From CAZMGD01 sp964565705 (GTDB lineage: Bacteria > Actinomycetota > Acidimicrobiia > Acidimicrobiales > Ilumatobacteraceae): a stretch of 64,000 nucleotides of DNA. The notes beneath the pieces were generated by a model that saw only the letters and a list, made by a program, of their open reading frames with translations, had not been told where the DNA came from and did no database searches. This document shows, in pieces, positions 49,063 to 58,001 of this stretch (position 1 is the stretch's first letter; each line of letters starts with the position of its first letter). The stretch lies in NCBI GenBank assembly GCA_964565705.1, contig CAZMGD010000005.1:1-64000 (forward strand), written 5' to 3'. The translations under genes and the position numbers were made by a program.

Positions 49063-50931
49063 ATGCACAGGATCCGACGCACCCGTTGGTGGGGTGCGGC
49101 CGCGCTGATCGCGCTCGCCGGCTGCTCGACCGGTGGCGGCGCGAGCAGCAGCGACACGACCGCGATGGTGGTCGTCGAGTCGTCGAGCACAGCGTCGACT
49201 GCCGAGGGCACATCGACGGAGGTGGCCGTCGACACGTCGGCCGTCACCGGTGCCGGCGCGACCGACCTCCTGGCGGCCAACGCCGACGTGCACGACTCCG
49301 ACGACACGTGGGACGAGTCGAGCGAGGTCGCGATCGCCCTCCAGGGCGACACGGCGACGACGACCGACTCGTCGGTGACGATCGACGGGTCGACGGTCAC
49401 GATCACCGCCGCCGGTACCTACCGGTTGTCGGGGTCGCTCGCCGGCCAGGTCGTCGTCGACGTCGGTGACGACGACGACGTCCGGCTGATCCTCGACGGG
49501 GTGACGATCACGAGCACGACCACATCGGCGATCGCCATCATGAACGCCGACGAGGCGGTCGTCGTGCTCGCCGCCGGCACGGACAACGCGCTGAGCGACG
49601 CGTCCACCTACGCGTACGCCGATCCGGCTACCGACGAGCCGAACGCGGCGCTGTTCAGCACTGCCGACCTCACCGTCCAGGGCGCCGGTTCGCTGCTGGT
49701 CACCGGCAACGCGAACGACGGGATCGCCAGCAAGGACGGGCTCGTGATCACGTCCGGGACGATCACGGTCGACGCCGTGGACGACGGCATCCGCGGCAAG
49801 GACTACCTCGTCGTCGACGGCGGCACGATCAGCGTCACCGCCGGTGGCGACGGTCTGAAGGCCGACGACGAGGAGGACGAGACCACGGGCTTCGTCAGCA
49901 TCGGCGGCGGGACCATGACCGTCACGGCCGGAGGTGACGCGATCGACGCGGCGACGGACGCGATCATCACGGGTGGCACGGTCGATCTCGGCGCCGGTGG
50001 AGGAAGCGGCGCGTCGGTGGCCGAGGATGCGTCCGCGAAGGGCATCAAGGCAGCGGTCGCGATCGCGATCTCGGGCGGCACGATCTCGATCGACAGCGCA
50101 GACGACGGCCTGAACTCGAACGCGGCGATCACCGTCGACGGCGGCTCGCTGACCGTGGCGACCGGCGACGACGCGCTCCACGCCGACATCTCGCTGGACA
50201 TCAACGCCGGCACGATCGACGTGACGTCGGCGTACGAGGGCTTGGAGAGCACGGCGATCACGATCGCCGGTGGCACGATCCACATCGTGTCGAGCGACGA
50301 CGGGGTGAACGCCACGTCGGGCGACAGCGCTGAAGGCGGCGGGTTCGAGGCGGCCAGCGATGCGCAGCTGACGATCTCTGACGGCACGCTCGTGCTCGAC
50401 GCCGAGGGCGACGGCCTCGACAGCAACGGCTCGATCACGATGACGGGCGGCACGGTGATCGTGAACGGACCGACCCGCCAGGGCAACGGAGCGATCGACT
50501 ACAACGGCACGTTCGACATCTCCGGCGGCGTGCTCGTCGCCGTGGACAGCGGTGGCATGACGAGCGCGCCCAGCGCGTCGTCGTCGCAGTCGTCGCTCGT
50601 CGCGTCGGTGGGGTCCCAGCAGGCCGGCACCGCCGTCCACATCGAGAGCACCGACGGCCAGAGCATCCTCACGTTCACCCCGTCCAAGCAGTTCGCCACG
50701 GTCGTCGTCTCGACCCCCGACGTGTCCGACACGGCGACCTACGAGGTCTCCGTCGGCGGCACGACCAGCGACTCGACCGACGGCCTCGCGGCTCCGGACG
50801 ACCACGAAGGCGGCGACGTGGTCGCGACGACGACGGCTGGCGCTGCCCAGACCACCGGCGGCGGCTTCCCCGGCGGCGGCGGACCCGGCGGCGGCGGACC
50901 CGGCGGTGGCGGCCGAGGCCCGGGGGGCTGA
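49063..50931 (+). CDS. DUF4353-like carbohydrate-binding lipoprotein (beta-helix)
   Basis: A 622-residue lipoprotein: the lipobox is ALAGCSTG in MHRIRRTRWWGAAALIALAG-C. After a Ser/Thr-rich linker the body is a long series of beta-strand repeats typical of DUF4353 proteins (YRLSGSLAGQVVVDV, then repeated units such as VDGGTISVTAGGDGLKADDE, ISGGTISIDSADDGLNSN, INAGTIDVTSAYEGLEST). Each unit has the GGTIxVxxxxDGL pattern of a right-handed beta-helix, probably surface-exposed. The C-terminus is a Gly/Pro repeat (GGGGPGGGG). DUF4353 proteins are linked with carbohydrate or extracellular-matrix binding. It is monocistronic with no other cell-wall genes nearby. Confidence 0.85.
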   Translation: MHRIRRTRWWGAAALIALAGCSTGGGASSSDTTAMVVVESSSTASTAEGTSTEVAVDTSAVTGAGATDLLAANADVHDSDDTWDESSEVAIALQGDTATTTDSSVTIDGSTVTITAAGTYRLSGSLAGQVVVDVGDDDDVRLILDGVTITSTTTSAIAIMNADEAVVVLAAGTDNALSDASTYAYADPATDEPNAALFSTADLTVQGAGSLLVTGNANDGIASKDGLVITSGTITVDAVDDGIRGKDYLVVDGGTISVTAGGDGLKADDEEDETTGFVSIGGGTMTVTAGGDAIDAATDAIITGGTVDLGAGGGSGASVAEDASAKGIKAAVAIAISGGTISIDSADDGLNSNAAITVDGGSLTVATGDDALHADISLDINAGTIDVTSAYEGLESTAITIAGGTIHIVSSDDGVNATSGDSAEGGGFEAASDAQLTISDGTLVLDAEGDGLDSNGSITMTGGTVIVNGPTRQGNGAIDYNGTFDISGGVLVAVDSGGMTSAPSASSSQSSLVASVGSQQAGTAVHIESTDGQSILTFTPSKQFATVVVSTPDVSDTATYEVSVGGTTSDSTDGLAAPDDHEGGDVVATTTAGAAQTTGGGFPGGGGPGGGGPGGGGRGPGG

Positions 50932-50948
50932 CCCCCGAGTCGTCGGCG

Positions 50949-52007
50949 TCAGAAGGCGTCGCGAGGGGTGGTGAGCGGCAGGTCGAGGGAGGAGACGACG
51001 CCCGGCGGCGCGGCGCAGACCGCCGGGATCGCGTTGACGATGCGCATCGTCGTCGCGACCATGCCGTGCACGGTGGCGTCGTCGGGCCCACCGATCACGA
51101 GGTCGCAGCGCATCGACGGGTCACCGTCGACCACGATCCGGTAGGTGCCGTCCTGATCGGCGGTCGGCCAGTGCGGCGCGAGATCGGCAGCCATCCGGTT
51201 GACGTGCTCGACCACGATCGCGTCGCGTCCGTCGACCACGCCGATCGTCTCGAAGCGCACGGCGCCCACGGTGCCGGCCTCGATCGTGCCGCAGGCGACG
51301 TCCAGGCGGCGCGGCGTGGGCTCGCGCTCATAGGTCTCGCGCACCTCGTCGAGCGTCACGCCGAGCGCGGCAGCGACGTACTCGACGACCGGGCCCCACG
51401 TGCCGGCCTGGACGCCGGGCATCGCCATGATCGGCCGGTGGTCCAGCGGCTTGCCGAACCCGAACACCTCGAACATCGTGAAATCGACCGGGTACTGGTC
51501 GTAGAGGAAGATCTCCTGGGCCCGCACCGACGTGATCCGTCGCGACATGGTCAGGAGCGTGGCCACGAGCTGATCGGCGGCGAAGCCTGGTTCGATGCCG
51601 GACGCGTACAACGTCGCCCCGCCCTGCTCGGCGACCCGCTGCAGCCGGTCGCGCCACCGGGCGTCGACGCTGGGTGGGTGGACGAGTCCTGGGGTCGAGA
51701 CCGTGACCACGTTCACGCCCGCTTCCAGCAGCCGCAGGTAGTCGTCGATCGCCGCGGCGTTGATCCCCCCGTCGCTCGCGGTGTAGCAGGCGCAGTCCAG
51801 GTCCAGCGCGAGCAACGAGTCCACGTCGTCGGTCGCGATGACGCCGAGCGGATCCCCGCCCGTCAGGGTGCCAGCGTCCTCGCCGACCTTGGCCGTGCTG
51901 TACACGCGGACGCCGACGAGCTGCAGGTCGGAGCGCCGGGCGATCGAGGGCACCGCGATCGCCCCGACCCCGCCGGTTCCCCAGACCGCGACCCGTAGCG
52001 GCCCCAT
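50949..52007 (-). CDS. DapB-N-fold NAD(P)-dependent dehydrogenase (2,4-diaminopentanoate dehydrogenase-like)
   Basis: A 352-residue protein whose N-terminus is a Rossmann domain (LRVAVWGTGGVGAIAVPSIA, then LVGVRVYSTAKVGEDAGTL). It belongs to the large actinobacterial family annotated as dihydrodipicolinate reductase-like or amine/diaminopentanoate dehydrogenases. The middle carries ASGIEPGFAADQLVATLLTM and QEIFLYDQYPVDFTMFEVFG. The substrate in this setting is not known; the operon suggests lipid or terpenoid degradation. ATG 52007 has AAGGAG eight bases upstream; a GTG at 52013 overlaps the previous stop. It is the last gene of a four-gene operon. Confidence 0.8.
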   Translation of the reverse strand: MGPLRVAVWGTGGVGAIAVPSIARRSDLQLVGVRVYSTAKVGEDAGTLTGGDPLGVIATDDVDSLLALDLDCACYTASDGGINAAAIDDYLRLLEAGVNVVTVSTPGLVHPPSVDARWRDRLQRVAEQGGATLYASGIEPGFAADQLVATLLTMSRRITSVRAQEIFLYDQYPVDFTMFEVFGFGKPLDHRPIMAMPGVQAGTWGPVVEYVAAALGVTLDEVRETYEREPTPRRLDVACGTIEAGTVGAVRFETIGVVDGRDAIVVEHVNRMAADLAPHWPTADQDGTYRIVVDGDPSMRCDLVIGGPDDATVHGMVATTMRIVNAIPAVCAAPPGVVSSLDLPLTTPRDAF

Positions 52008-52009
52008 GC

Positions 52010-52846
52010 TCACAGCTCCTTGCTGATGCGGTCGCGCCACTCCTGGCCGTGGCGGATGCTCTCGATGCGATGATCGATGCCGGCCTCGACATCGAACGTC
52101 GGGAACACGAAGAACTGGTCGTCCAGCACGGCCCGGTACACGTAGTCGGCGACCTGCGACGGTGCAGCACCCTCCGCAGCGAGGAGATCGCGGAACATCT
52201 TGGATGCGGGGTTGTCGATCGACGGGTCGTCCATGCCCGCCGGCCGGTTGCGCTCGCTCTCGAAGATCCTCGTGTCGATCTTGCCGGGGCAGACCACCGA
52301 GACGCCGACGCCCTGGCCGCTCAGCTCCTTGCGCAGGGCGGCGGCGAGGGCCACGACGGCATGCTTGGTGGCGCCGTACGCGCCGACGGTGGGCGCATCC
52401 GCGACACCGGCGACGCTCGCCGTGCAGACGATGTGCCCTCGACCGCGCTCGACGAGTGCCGGGCCGAACACGTGGATGCCGTTGACGACGCCGCGCACAT
52501 TGACGTCGAAGACCCAGTCGAACACGTCGAGTGGGGTGTCGAGCAGCGGACCGGTCGGAGCCACGCCGGCGTTGAGGCACACCACGTGCACACCGTCGAA
52601 GCGCTCGGTCGCCCGGTCGAGAAGCCGGGTCACGTCATCGACCGACCGGACGTCGCACGTCACGCCGAGCACGCGGCCCGGATCGCCCGGGAAGTCGGCG
52701 ATCGTCGCATCGATCGCCGATTGCTCGATGTCGGCGATGACGACCCGCATGCCCGCTCGGGCGAAGCGGTGGGCCATCGCCCGCCCGATCCCGCTCGCAC
52801 CCCCGGTGACGACGCACACCTCGTCGGTGAGCTCGCTTGCCTCCAT
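52010..52846 (-). CDS. Short-chain dehydrogenase/reductase
   Basis: A 278-residue classical SDR: VTGGASGIGRAMAHRFARAG, NAGVAPTGPL, serine in CTASVAGVADAP and YGATKHAVVAL as the YxxxK pair. The N-terminal acidic residues after the second strand (IADIEQ) suggest NAD rather than NADP preference. It sits between a second SDR (39 bp upstream) and the DapB-like gene (2 bp downstream of its stop), as part of the same operon. A role in oxidation of a hydroxy-acyl or sterol-like intermediate is plausible, not proved. Confidence 0.88.
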   Translation of the reverse strand: MEASELTDEVCVVTGGASGIGRAMAHRFARAGMRVVIADIEQSAIDATIADFPGDPGRVLGVTCDVRSVDDVTRLLDRATERFDGVHVVCLNAGVAPTGPLLDTPLDVFDWVFDVNVRGVVNGIHVFGPALVERGRGHIVCTASVAGVADAPTVGAYGATKHAVVALAAALRKELSGQGVGVSVVCPGKIDTRIFESERNRPAGMDDPSIDNPASKMFRDLLAAEGAAPSQVADYVYRAVLDDQFFVFPTFDVEAGIDHRIESIRHGQEWRDRISKEL

Positions 52847-52885
52847 CGGTCGTTCCCCTTCCCCCGGACCCCGTGGCGACGATAG

Positions 52886-53674
52886 TCAGGCCTTGCCGCG
52901 CGACAGCCAGCCGCCGCCGTCGACGACCAGCAGCTCGCCGTTGACGTAGCTCGACGCGTCGGACGCGAGGTACAGCACGGCGTGTGACATCTCGCGGACG
53001 TGGGCGATCCGTCCGAGTGGGTTCGTGACCCGCGGGTCGCTGCCGTGGCCTTCGAAGCGGCGGATCCCCTCGGTGCCGGCCATGCCTCCGGGCGCCATCA
53101 CGTTGGTGCGGATGCCGTGCGGGCCCCACTCGATCGCGCAGGTTCGGGTCAGCGCGTCGATGCCGGCCTTCGCTGACGCGACGTGGGCCTGCAACGCCAT
53201 CCCGGTGTACTGGATCGCCGCCGTGACGTTGACGATCGCCCCGCCGTGGTCGCGCAGCCACGCCGTGTAGGCAGCCTTGGACATGTTGTAGGTGCCGAGC
53301 AGGTCGATGTCGACGACCGTCTTGAAGCCGTTGTAGGAGAGGTCGTCGATCAGCACCGGGAAGTTGCCGGCGGCGTTGTTGACGACGATGTCGAGGCGGC
53401 CGTGCCAGTCGAGCGTGCGGGCGACGACGGCCTCGACCTGATCGGGCTGACGGACGTCGCACACGACGTACCGGCAGTCGTGGCCGTCGGCCTGGAGCGC
53501 CGCCGACGTCGCGGCGAGGTTCTCCTCCTTCCGCGAGCAGATCACGACGGCCGCGCCGTGGTCGCACAGCACTCGGCTGACGTCGGCGCCGAGGCCGGTC
53601 GCGCCGCCGGTGACGATCGCGACCTGGCCGGCGACGACGTCGGCGCGGAACGGGCTGATCGGCAGGTCGGTCAC
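52886..53674 (-). CDS. Short-chain dehydrogenase/reductase (2,4-dienoyl-CoA reductase-like)
   Basis: A 262-residue SDR resembling peroxisomal-type trans-2-enoyl/2,4-dienoyl-CoA reductases: VAIVTGGATGLGADVSRVLC, CSRKEENLAATSAALQADGH, NNAAGNFPVLIDDLSYNGFK and IDLLGTYNMSKAAYTAWLRD. The segment NAAGNF is a hallmark of this subgroup, where the usual catalytic tyrosine is often replaced; here the expected YxxxK position reads HVASAKAG with no tyrosine, consistent with that subgroup. GTG 53674 overlaps the stop of the acyl-CoA dehydrogenase-like gene (GTGA). Both features support a fatty-acyl or isoprenoid-CoA substrate. Confidence 0.88.
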   Translation of the reverse strand: MTDLPISPFRADVVAGQVAIVTGGATGLGADVSRVLCDHGAAVVICSRKEENLAATSAALQADGHDCRYVVCDVRQPDQVEAVVARTLDWHGRLDIVVNNAAGNFPVLIDDLSYNGFKTVVDIDLLGTYNMSKAAYTAWLRDHGGAIVNVTAAIQYTGMALQAHVASAKAGIDALTRTCAIEWGPHGIRTNVMAPGGMAGTEGIRRFEGHGSDPRVTNPLGRIAHVREMSHAVLYLASDASSYVNGELLVVDGGGWLSRGKA

Positions 53675-54867
53675 AGGCCGCGCTGGTCCTCGACGAGGCC
53701 GAGATGCACCTGGGCGGCGTCGATCGCGACCTTCTCGCTGATGAACGCGTGCTGGGTGCCGGTGTAGAGGTCGCGGAACGCGCGCTCGAGACGGCTGCCG
53801 TCGCGGATGGCGGTGGTGCCCGCGGCGAGGTGGGCCCACTCGCCGACGGTGCGGCTGGCGTCGGTGGCGTACACGGCGGCGATGCGCATGTCCGCACGCA
53901 TCGCCGGCGTCAGCTCGCTGCCGGTGGCGACCGCCCGCTCCACCTCGGCGAACGTGTCGACGACGAGCAGCCTGGCGGCTCGCCACATCGCCAGGTGATG
54001 GGCGTAGCCGCGCTGGAACGTGGGCCGGTGGGCGAACGTCGCCATGTCGCCCATCCGCACCCGGGTGGTCGCGAGGTGCTCGACGTCGTCGAGCATGCTC
54101 TTGGCCACGCCCAGCACCCAGCCGGCGTGGCCGGCGGCGGTGATCGGCATGAGGCCCATCCGCAGCGCCGGCGACGACCCGCGCTGCACGTCGCGGGAGA
54201 ACAGCGGGTAGGTGCGGTGGTCGGGCACGAACAGGTCGCGCACGTTGTAGTCGTACGAGCCGGTGCCGCGCAGTCCCTGCACGTGCCAGCCGTCGGTGAA
54301 GGCGATCTGCTCACGGGCCACGATCGCGACCCGCAGGTCGGGCACGCCAGGCGCCAGCCAGACCATCTCGCCGTCGACGATCGGGAGGTAGCCGGCGGCG
54401 ACGAACGCCGAGTGGCCGGTGCCCGAGCCGAAGTTCCAGGCGCCGGTCAGGCGGATGCCGCCGTCGCCGACGATGCCCTGACCGTTGGGGAAGAACTGCC
54501 CGCCGAGGGTGATGCGGTGGTCGGCGCCGCCGAACACCTCGGCGAAGCCCTCGTCGGAAATCAGCGCGGCGGTCGCCGCCGCCGACGGCAGGTTGGCGAT
54601 GCCGATCCACCCGAACGAGCCGTCGAGCGTCGCCATGGCGATCCACGTCTCGATCATGTCGGTGAAGCTCGGCTCGTCGCCGCCGGCCTCGACCGGGTTC
54701 ATGTGGTGCATCAGCCCGGCGTCCCACATCGCGTCGACGACCGGCGCCGTGGTCGTGCGCAGCTCCTCGCACGCGGCTGCCTGCTCGAGCACGATCGAGC
54801 TCATCGCCTCGACCATCGCCGGTCCGGATGCCTGGGTGGGCGCGTCGAGCGCCGTCGTCTCGGTCAC
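53671..54867 (-). CDS. Acyl-CoA dehydrogenase-like flavoprotein (HsaA/HpaB-like monooxygenase group)
   Basis: A 398-residue protein with the acyl-CoA dehydrogenase fold: IETWIAMATLDGSFGWIGIA, GGQFFPNGQGIVGDGGIRLT, GAWNFGSGTGHSAFVAAGYL, and a C-terminal helical domain ending LYTGTQHAFISEKVAIDAAQ. The segments resemble flavin-dependent two-component hydroxylases such as HsaA more than classical dehydrogenases, since the catalytic glutamate region is not recognisable. It could hydroxylate or dehydrogenate a ring or acyl substrate. It is the first gene of the operon and its stop overlaps the next start by 4 bp. GTG 54867 is chosen, removing an antisense-like extension. Confidence 0.82.
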   Translation of the reverse strand: MTETTALDAPTQASGPAMVEAMSSIVLEQAAACEELRTTTAPVVDAMWDAGLMHHMNPVEAGGDEPSFTDMIETWIAMATLDGSFGWIGIANLPSAAATAALISDEGFAEVFGGADHRITLGGQFFPNGQGIVGDGGIRLTGAWNFGSGTGHSAFVAAGYLPIVDGEMVWLAPGVPDLRVAIVAREQIAFTDGWHVQGLRGTGSYDYNVRDLFVPDHRTYPLFSRDVQRGSSPALRMGLMPITAAGHAGWVLGVAKSMLDDVEHLATTRVRMGDMATFAHRPTFQRGYAHHLAMWRAARLLVVDTFAEVERAVATGSELTPAMRADMRIAAVYATDASRTVGEWAHLAAGTTAIRDGSRLERAFRDLYTGTQHAFISEKVAIDAAQVHLGLVEDQRGL

Positions 54868-54927
54868 GGCGGCCGACCCTACGCGGCGGTGTGAGTGACG
54901 ATCGACGTCGCGGGATAGGAATGAGCC

Positions 54928-55233
54928 ATGGACGACGTCGAGATCAGGCACAACGAAGCAGCAGGCCGCTACGAGCTGCACCGAGGCGGCCACCTCGCGT
55001 CGATCGTCGAGTTCCAGGTGCTGGACGACCGGATCGTGTTCCCCCACACCGAGACGTCACCCCGGTTCCGTGGACAAGGCCTGGCCGCCCAGGTCGTGAA
55101 GGCCGCGCTCGAGGATGCCCGGACGAGCGGGCGTCAGGTCGTTCCGGCCTGCTGGTTCGTCGCTGAGTACATCGACGAGCACCCGGAGTACCGATCGCTG
55201 GTCGCCGGCACCGCCGGCACCACGCCGGGGTGA
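54928..55233 (+). CDS. Small GNAT-like N-acetyltransferase (YjdJ/NAT family)
   Basis: A 101-residue protein matching the short GNAT family in which the acetyl-CoA-binding segment is prominent: GRYELHRGGHLASIVEFQVL, VFPHTETSPRFRGQGLAAQV (RGQGLA is the pyrophosphate-binding loop), VVKAALEDARTSGRQVVPAC and EYIDEHPEYRSL. The half-size fold is typical of the YjdJ-like group. The acetyl acceptor is unknown. It is divergent from the acyl-CoA dehydrogenase-like operon, and convergent with the next LLM gene by 3 bp. Confidence 0.85.
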   Translation: MDDVEIRHNEAAGRYELHRGGHLASIVEFQVLDDRIVFPHTETSPRFRGQGLAAQVVKAALEDARTSGRQVVPACWFVAEYIDEHPEYRSLVAGTAGTTPG

Positions 55234-55236
55234 CGA

Positions 55237-56244
55237 TCAGCCGTTGGCGGCCGCTGCGAACGCCTCGATCTCACCGGCGATGTCGTCACCCGCGGGCGAA
55301 TAGAGCACTTCGGTGATGCCCGCAGTTGCTGCGGCAGCAAGCTTCTCCCGGATGCTCGACGAGTCGCCCGTCCAGCCCGCGCCGAGCACGGCTGCGCCGC
55401 CGGCGTCGAGCAATGGCCGATCGCGCTCGGTCACCGTCACGAAGTGACCCTCGTGCACGGCGAGGTGGCGCTCGCCGTCGGGCCGCTCGGCCTCGATCGC
55501 GGCGATCCACTCGGCGCCGCCGGGCATGTTCGGCAGCGCGGCGGGCGCCCACTCCCAGATCGCGTGGTAGCCGCCGACGTAGAACGGCCCGGCCGCGTCA
55601 CGCACTCGGGTGGAGGTCTCGTCCTCGCCAGGCTGCAACACGGTGCCAGCGGTCAGCAGGCCGCGGATGCCCCACCGATCTTCGAGCGGTTCGGTCGGGT
55701 GGCCGGTCAGCAGCACGCCGTCGGCGGCGCGGCGCGACGCCGCCATGCCCTTGGGCCCCATCGGCGCGAGCAGGATCGGCACGTCGATCGGCCGAGCCGG
55801 GCCGTACGCAGGCGAGTAGATGAGCTGCGCCGCCTTGCCGTCGACCTCGACGACCTCGCCCGCCAGCAACCCGCGCAGCTGCTCGACGTAGCGCTCGACC
55901 TTGGCCCACGGCACCGGCGGCTGCCCCATCGCCCGCCGCGCGGTGTAGCCGCTGCCGAACGCGGCGACGACGCGACCCGGCGCGAGCTCGTGCACCGCGG
56001 CGATCGCCGACGCGGCGGTGACGACGTGACGGGTGCTCGGCACGGCGACCCCGGTTGCCAGCCCGATCCGCTCGGTGACGTCGGCGGCGCGGGCGAGCGC
56101 CACCCACACGTCGCCGTACAGCGCGGGGGAGTCGAACGCCCACGCCCGCTCGTAGCCGAGACGCTCCGCCAGCTGGGCGTACTCGGGGAACCGCTTGCTA
56201 GGGGCGAGCGCGATCGAGATCGAAGCCTGCTGGTTCGTGGTCAT
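55237..56244 (-). CDS. F420-type LLM-class oxidoreductase
   Basis: A 335-residue luciferase-like TIM barrel: AERLGYERAWAFDSPALYGD, GLATGVAVPSTRHVVTAASA, LAPGRVVAAFGSGYTARRAM and VPILLAPMGPKGMAASRRAA. This pattern fits actinobacterial 5,10-methylenetetrahydromethanopterin reductase-like F420 enzymes. Unlike the sulfonate cluster it is surrounded by neither reductase nor importer genes. ATG 56244 is used, shared divergently with the PIG-L gene across about 100 bp; an upstream in-frame start would add 23 unlikely residues. The cofactor (F420 versus FMN) is inferred. Confidence 0.83.
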   Translation of the reverse strand: MTTNQQASISIALAPSKRFPEYAQLAERLGYERAWAFDSPALYGDVWVALARAADVTERIGLATGVAVPSTRHVVTAASAIAAVHELAPGRVVAAFGSGYTARRAMGQPPVPWAKVERYVEQLRGLLAGEVVEVDGKAAQLIYSPAYGPARPIDVPILLAPMGPKGMAASRRAADGVLLTGHPTEPLEDRWGIRGLLTAGTVLQPGEDETSTRVRDAAGPFYVGGYHAIWEWAPAALPNMPGGAEWIAAIEAERPDGERHLAVHEGHFVTVTERDRPLLDAGGAAVLGAGWTGDSSSIREKLAAAATAGITEVLYSPAGDDIAGEIEAFAAAANG

Positions 56245-56345
56245 GCTGGGGTCCCCTCGTGCGTCGGACTGACGAGCGCCCGACGCTACGAGGTGCTCGA
56301 ACGACCGGGCCACTCGGCGAGGCCTCCGTCACCTACGGTCGCAGC

Positions 56346-57065
56346 GTGAGCGACCTGGAGGAGATGCCGTCGGACTTCGAGCGGGCGCTGGCGATCGTGG
56401 CCCATCCCGACGACATGGAGTACGGCGCGGCCGGCGCCGTCGCGGTGTGGACCGACGCCGCCAAGGTGGTCGTGTACGTGCTCGTGACCCGCGGCGAGGC
56501 CGGCATCGACGGGATCGAACCGTCGGTGTGCGGTCCCCTGCGCGAGGCCGAGCAGATCGCGGCCTGCGCGTGTGTCGGCGTGGAGACCGTCGAGTTCCTC
56601 GACCACCGCGACGGTGTGATCGAGCACTCGCTCGAACTTCGGCGCGACCTGGCCGCGTCGATCCGCCGCCACCGGCCGGAGCTGATCGTCACGCTGAACC
56701 ACCACGACACCTGGTTCGGCCGCAGCTGGAACTCCCCCGATCACCGCAACACGGGTCGGGCCGTGCTCGACGCGGTCGGCGATGCCGGCAACCGCTGGAT
56801 CTTCCCCGAGCTCGTCGAGCAGGGTCTGGAGCCCTGGGCCGGCGTGCGGTGGGTCGCGATCGCTGGGTCGCACGCCCCAACCCACGCCGTGGCGATCGAC
56901 TCGGGATTGGATCGGGCCGTCGCCTCGCTCGAGTCGCACACCGCCTACCTCGCCGCGCTGGGCGGTGAGATGGCCGACGCCCGCACCTTTCTCACCGCCG
57001 CCGCCCGCCAGGCCGGGGAGCGGTTCGGGGGCCGCCTCGCCGCCGCCTTCGAAGTGCTCGGGTGA
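56346..57065 (+). CDS. PIG-L family deacetylase
   Basis: A 239-residue zinc-dependent N-acetyl deacetylase of the LmbE/PIG-L family. The metal-binding AHPDDMEYGAAG sits near residue 19, with the second block LITLNHHDTWFGRSWNSPDH in the form IVTLNHHDTWFGRSWNSPDH and a His in GSHAPTHAV. Members deacetylate GlcNAc-type sugars, mycothiol conjugates and similar molecules. The GTG at 56346 gives the usual short N-terminus. Next downstream is a BKACE enzyme gene (34 bp), an uncommon pairing. Mycothiol-conjugate amidase activity is a candidate only by analogy. Confidence 0.87.
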   Translation: MSDLEEMPSDFERALAIVAHPDDMEYGAAGAVAVWTDAAKVVVYVLVTRGEAGIDGIEPSVCGPLREAEQIAACACVGVETVEFLDHRDGVIEHSLELRRDLAASIRRHRPELIVTLNHHDTWFGRSWNSPDHRNTGRAVLDAVGDAGNRWIFPELVEQGLEPWAGVRWVAIAGSHAPTHAVAIDSGLDRAVASLESHTAYLAALGGEMADARTFLTAAARQAGERFGGRLAAAFEVLG

Positions 57066-57099
57066 GGGATGGCACGCTGGTGACCCTGGGGGTACAGAC

Positions 57100-57993
57100 A
57101 TGACGCACGGACCGGTGATCATCGAAGCGGCCATCAACGGCAGCACCAAGAAGGAGCAGAACCCGAACGTTCCGCGCTCCCAGGCCGAGATCGCCGCCGA
57201 CGCGCTGGCGTGCATCGAGGCGGGCGCGGCGATCATCCACAACCACGTCGAGCAGGTCGGCCGCGGGCCGGAGCTCGCTGCCCTCGACTACTGGCAGGGG
57301 TGGGCCCCGGTGTTCGACAAGCGGCCGGACGCGTTGATCTACCCGACGATCGAGATGGACCACGGCAAGCTGACGTTCGGCCACCTGCCGATCCTCGCCG
57401 AGCGCAACCGCGTGCGGATCGGGCTCTGCGATCCCGGCTCGGTGAACCTCGGCGGCAAGGACGAGACCGGCCCGCGTGGCGCGTTCGTGTACGGCAACAG
57501 CTTCGACTTCATCGGTGAGACGTTCGACATGCACACCGAGCACCGTCTCGGGCCCAGCCTGGCGATCTACGAGCCCGGGTTCCTGCGCACGGCGCTGGCG
57601 TTCCGGGAGGCCGGACGTCTGCCGCAGGGGTCGATGGTGAAGCTGTACTTCTCGACCGAGCGCGGCCTGATCGGCGCGCCGTTCGGCCTGCCGCCGACGA
57701 TCGCTGCGCTGGACGCCTACCTCGAGATCCTGGACGGCACCGACTTGCCGTGGGCGGTGTCGGTGGCCGGCGGCGACGTCGTCGCGACCGACATGGCACG
57801 AGTCGCCCTGGAGCGCGGTGGGCACCTGCACCTCGGCCTCGAGTTCTTCTGGGGCGAGCGTCGGCCCACCAACGTCGAACTCGTGGAAGAGGCCGTCGCG
57901 CTGTGCGAGTCGGTGGGCCGCCCTGTCGCCACACCGGACCAGGCGGCCGAGATCCTCGACCTCCCGCGCCGCGATCCGGTCTCCACCAGCTGA
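57100..57993 (+). CDS. BKACE family (DUF849) 3-keto acid cleavage enzyme
   Basis: A 297-residue TIM-barrel enzyme of the beta-keto acid cleavage (3-keto-5-aminohexanoate cleavage) family: VIIEAAINGSTKKEQNPNVP, CIEAGAAIIHNHVEQVGRGP with the zinc-binding His pair, YPTIEMDHGKLTFGHLPIL and VEEAVALCESVGRPVATPDQ. The family condenses a beta-keto acid with acetyl-CoA; the active-site specificity cannot be assigned. It has a nearly standard length. ATG 57100 begins 34 bp after the PIG-L stop. Its 3' end leads into the microsatellite and palindrome at 58.0 kb. Confidence 0.87.
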   Translation: MTHGPVIIEAAINGSTKKEQNPNVPRSQAEIAADALACIEAGAAIIHNHVEQVGRGPELAALDYWQGWAPVFDKRPDALIYPTIEMDHGKLTFGHLPILAERNRVRIGLCDPGSVNLGGKDETGPRGAFVYGNSFDFIGETFDMHTEHRLGPSLAIYEPGFLRTALAFREAGRLPQGSMVKLYFSTERGLIGAPFGLPPTIAALDAYLEILDGTDLPWAVSVAGGDVVATDMARVALERGGHLHLGLEFFWGERRPTNVELVEEAVALCESVGRPVATPDQAAEILDLPRRDPVSTS

Positions 57994-58001
57994 CCATCCC
58001 A

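Noticed and set aside
50835..50930. Gly-rich repeat as a separate small gene
   Set aside because: It is in frame with, and the natural C-terminus of, the DUF4353-like lipoprotein.
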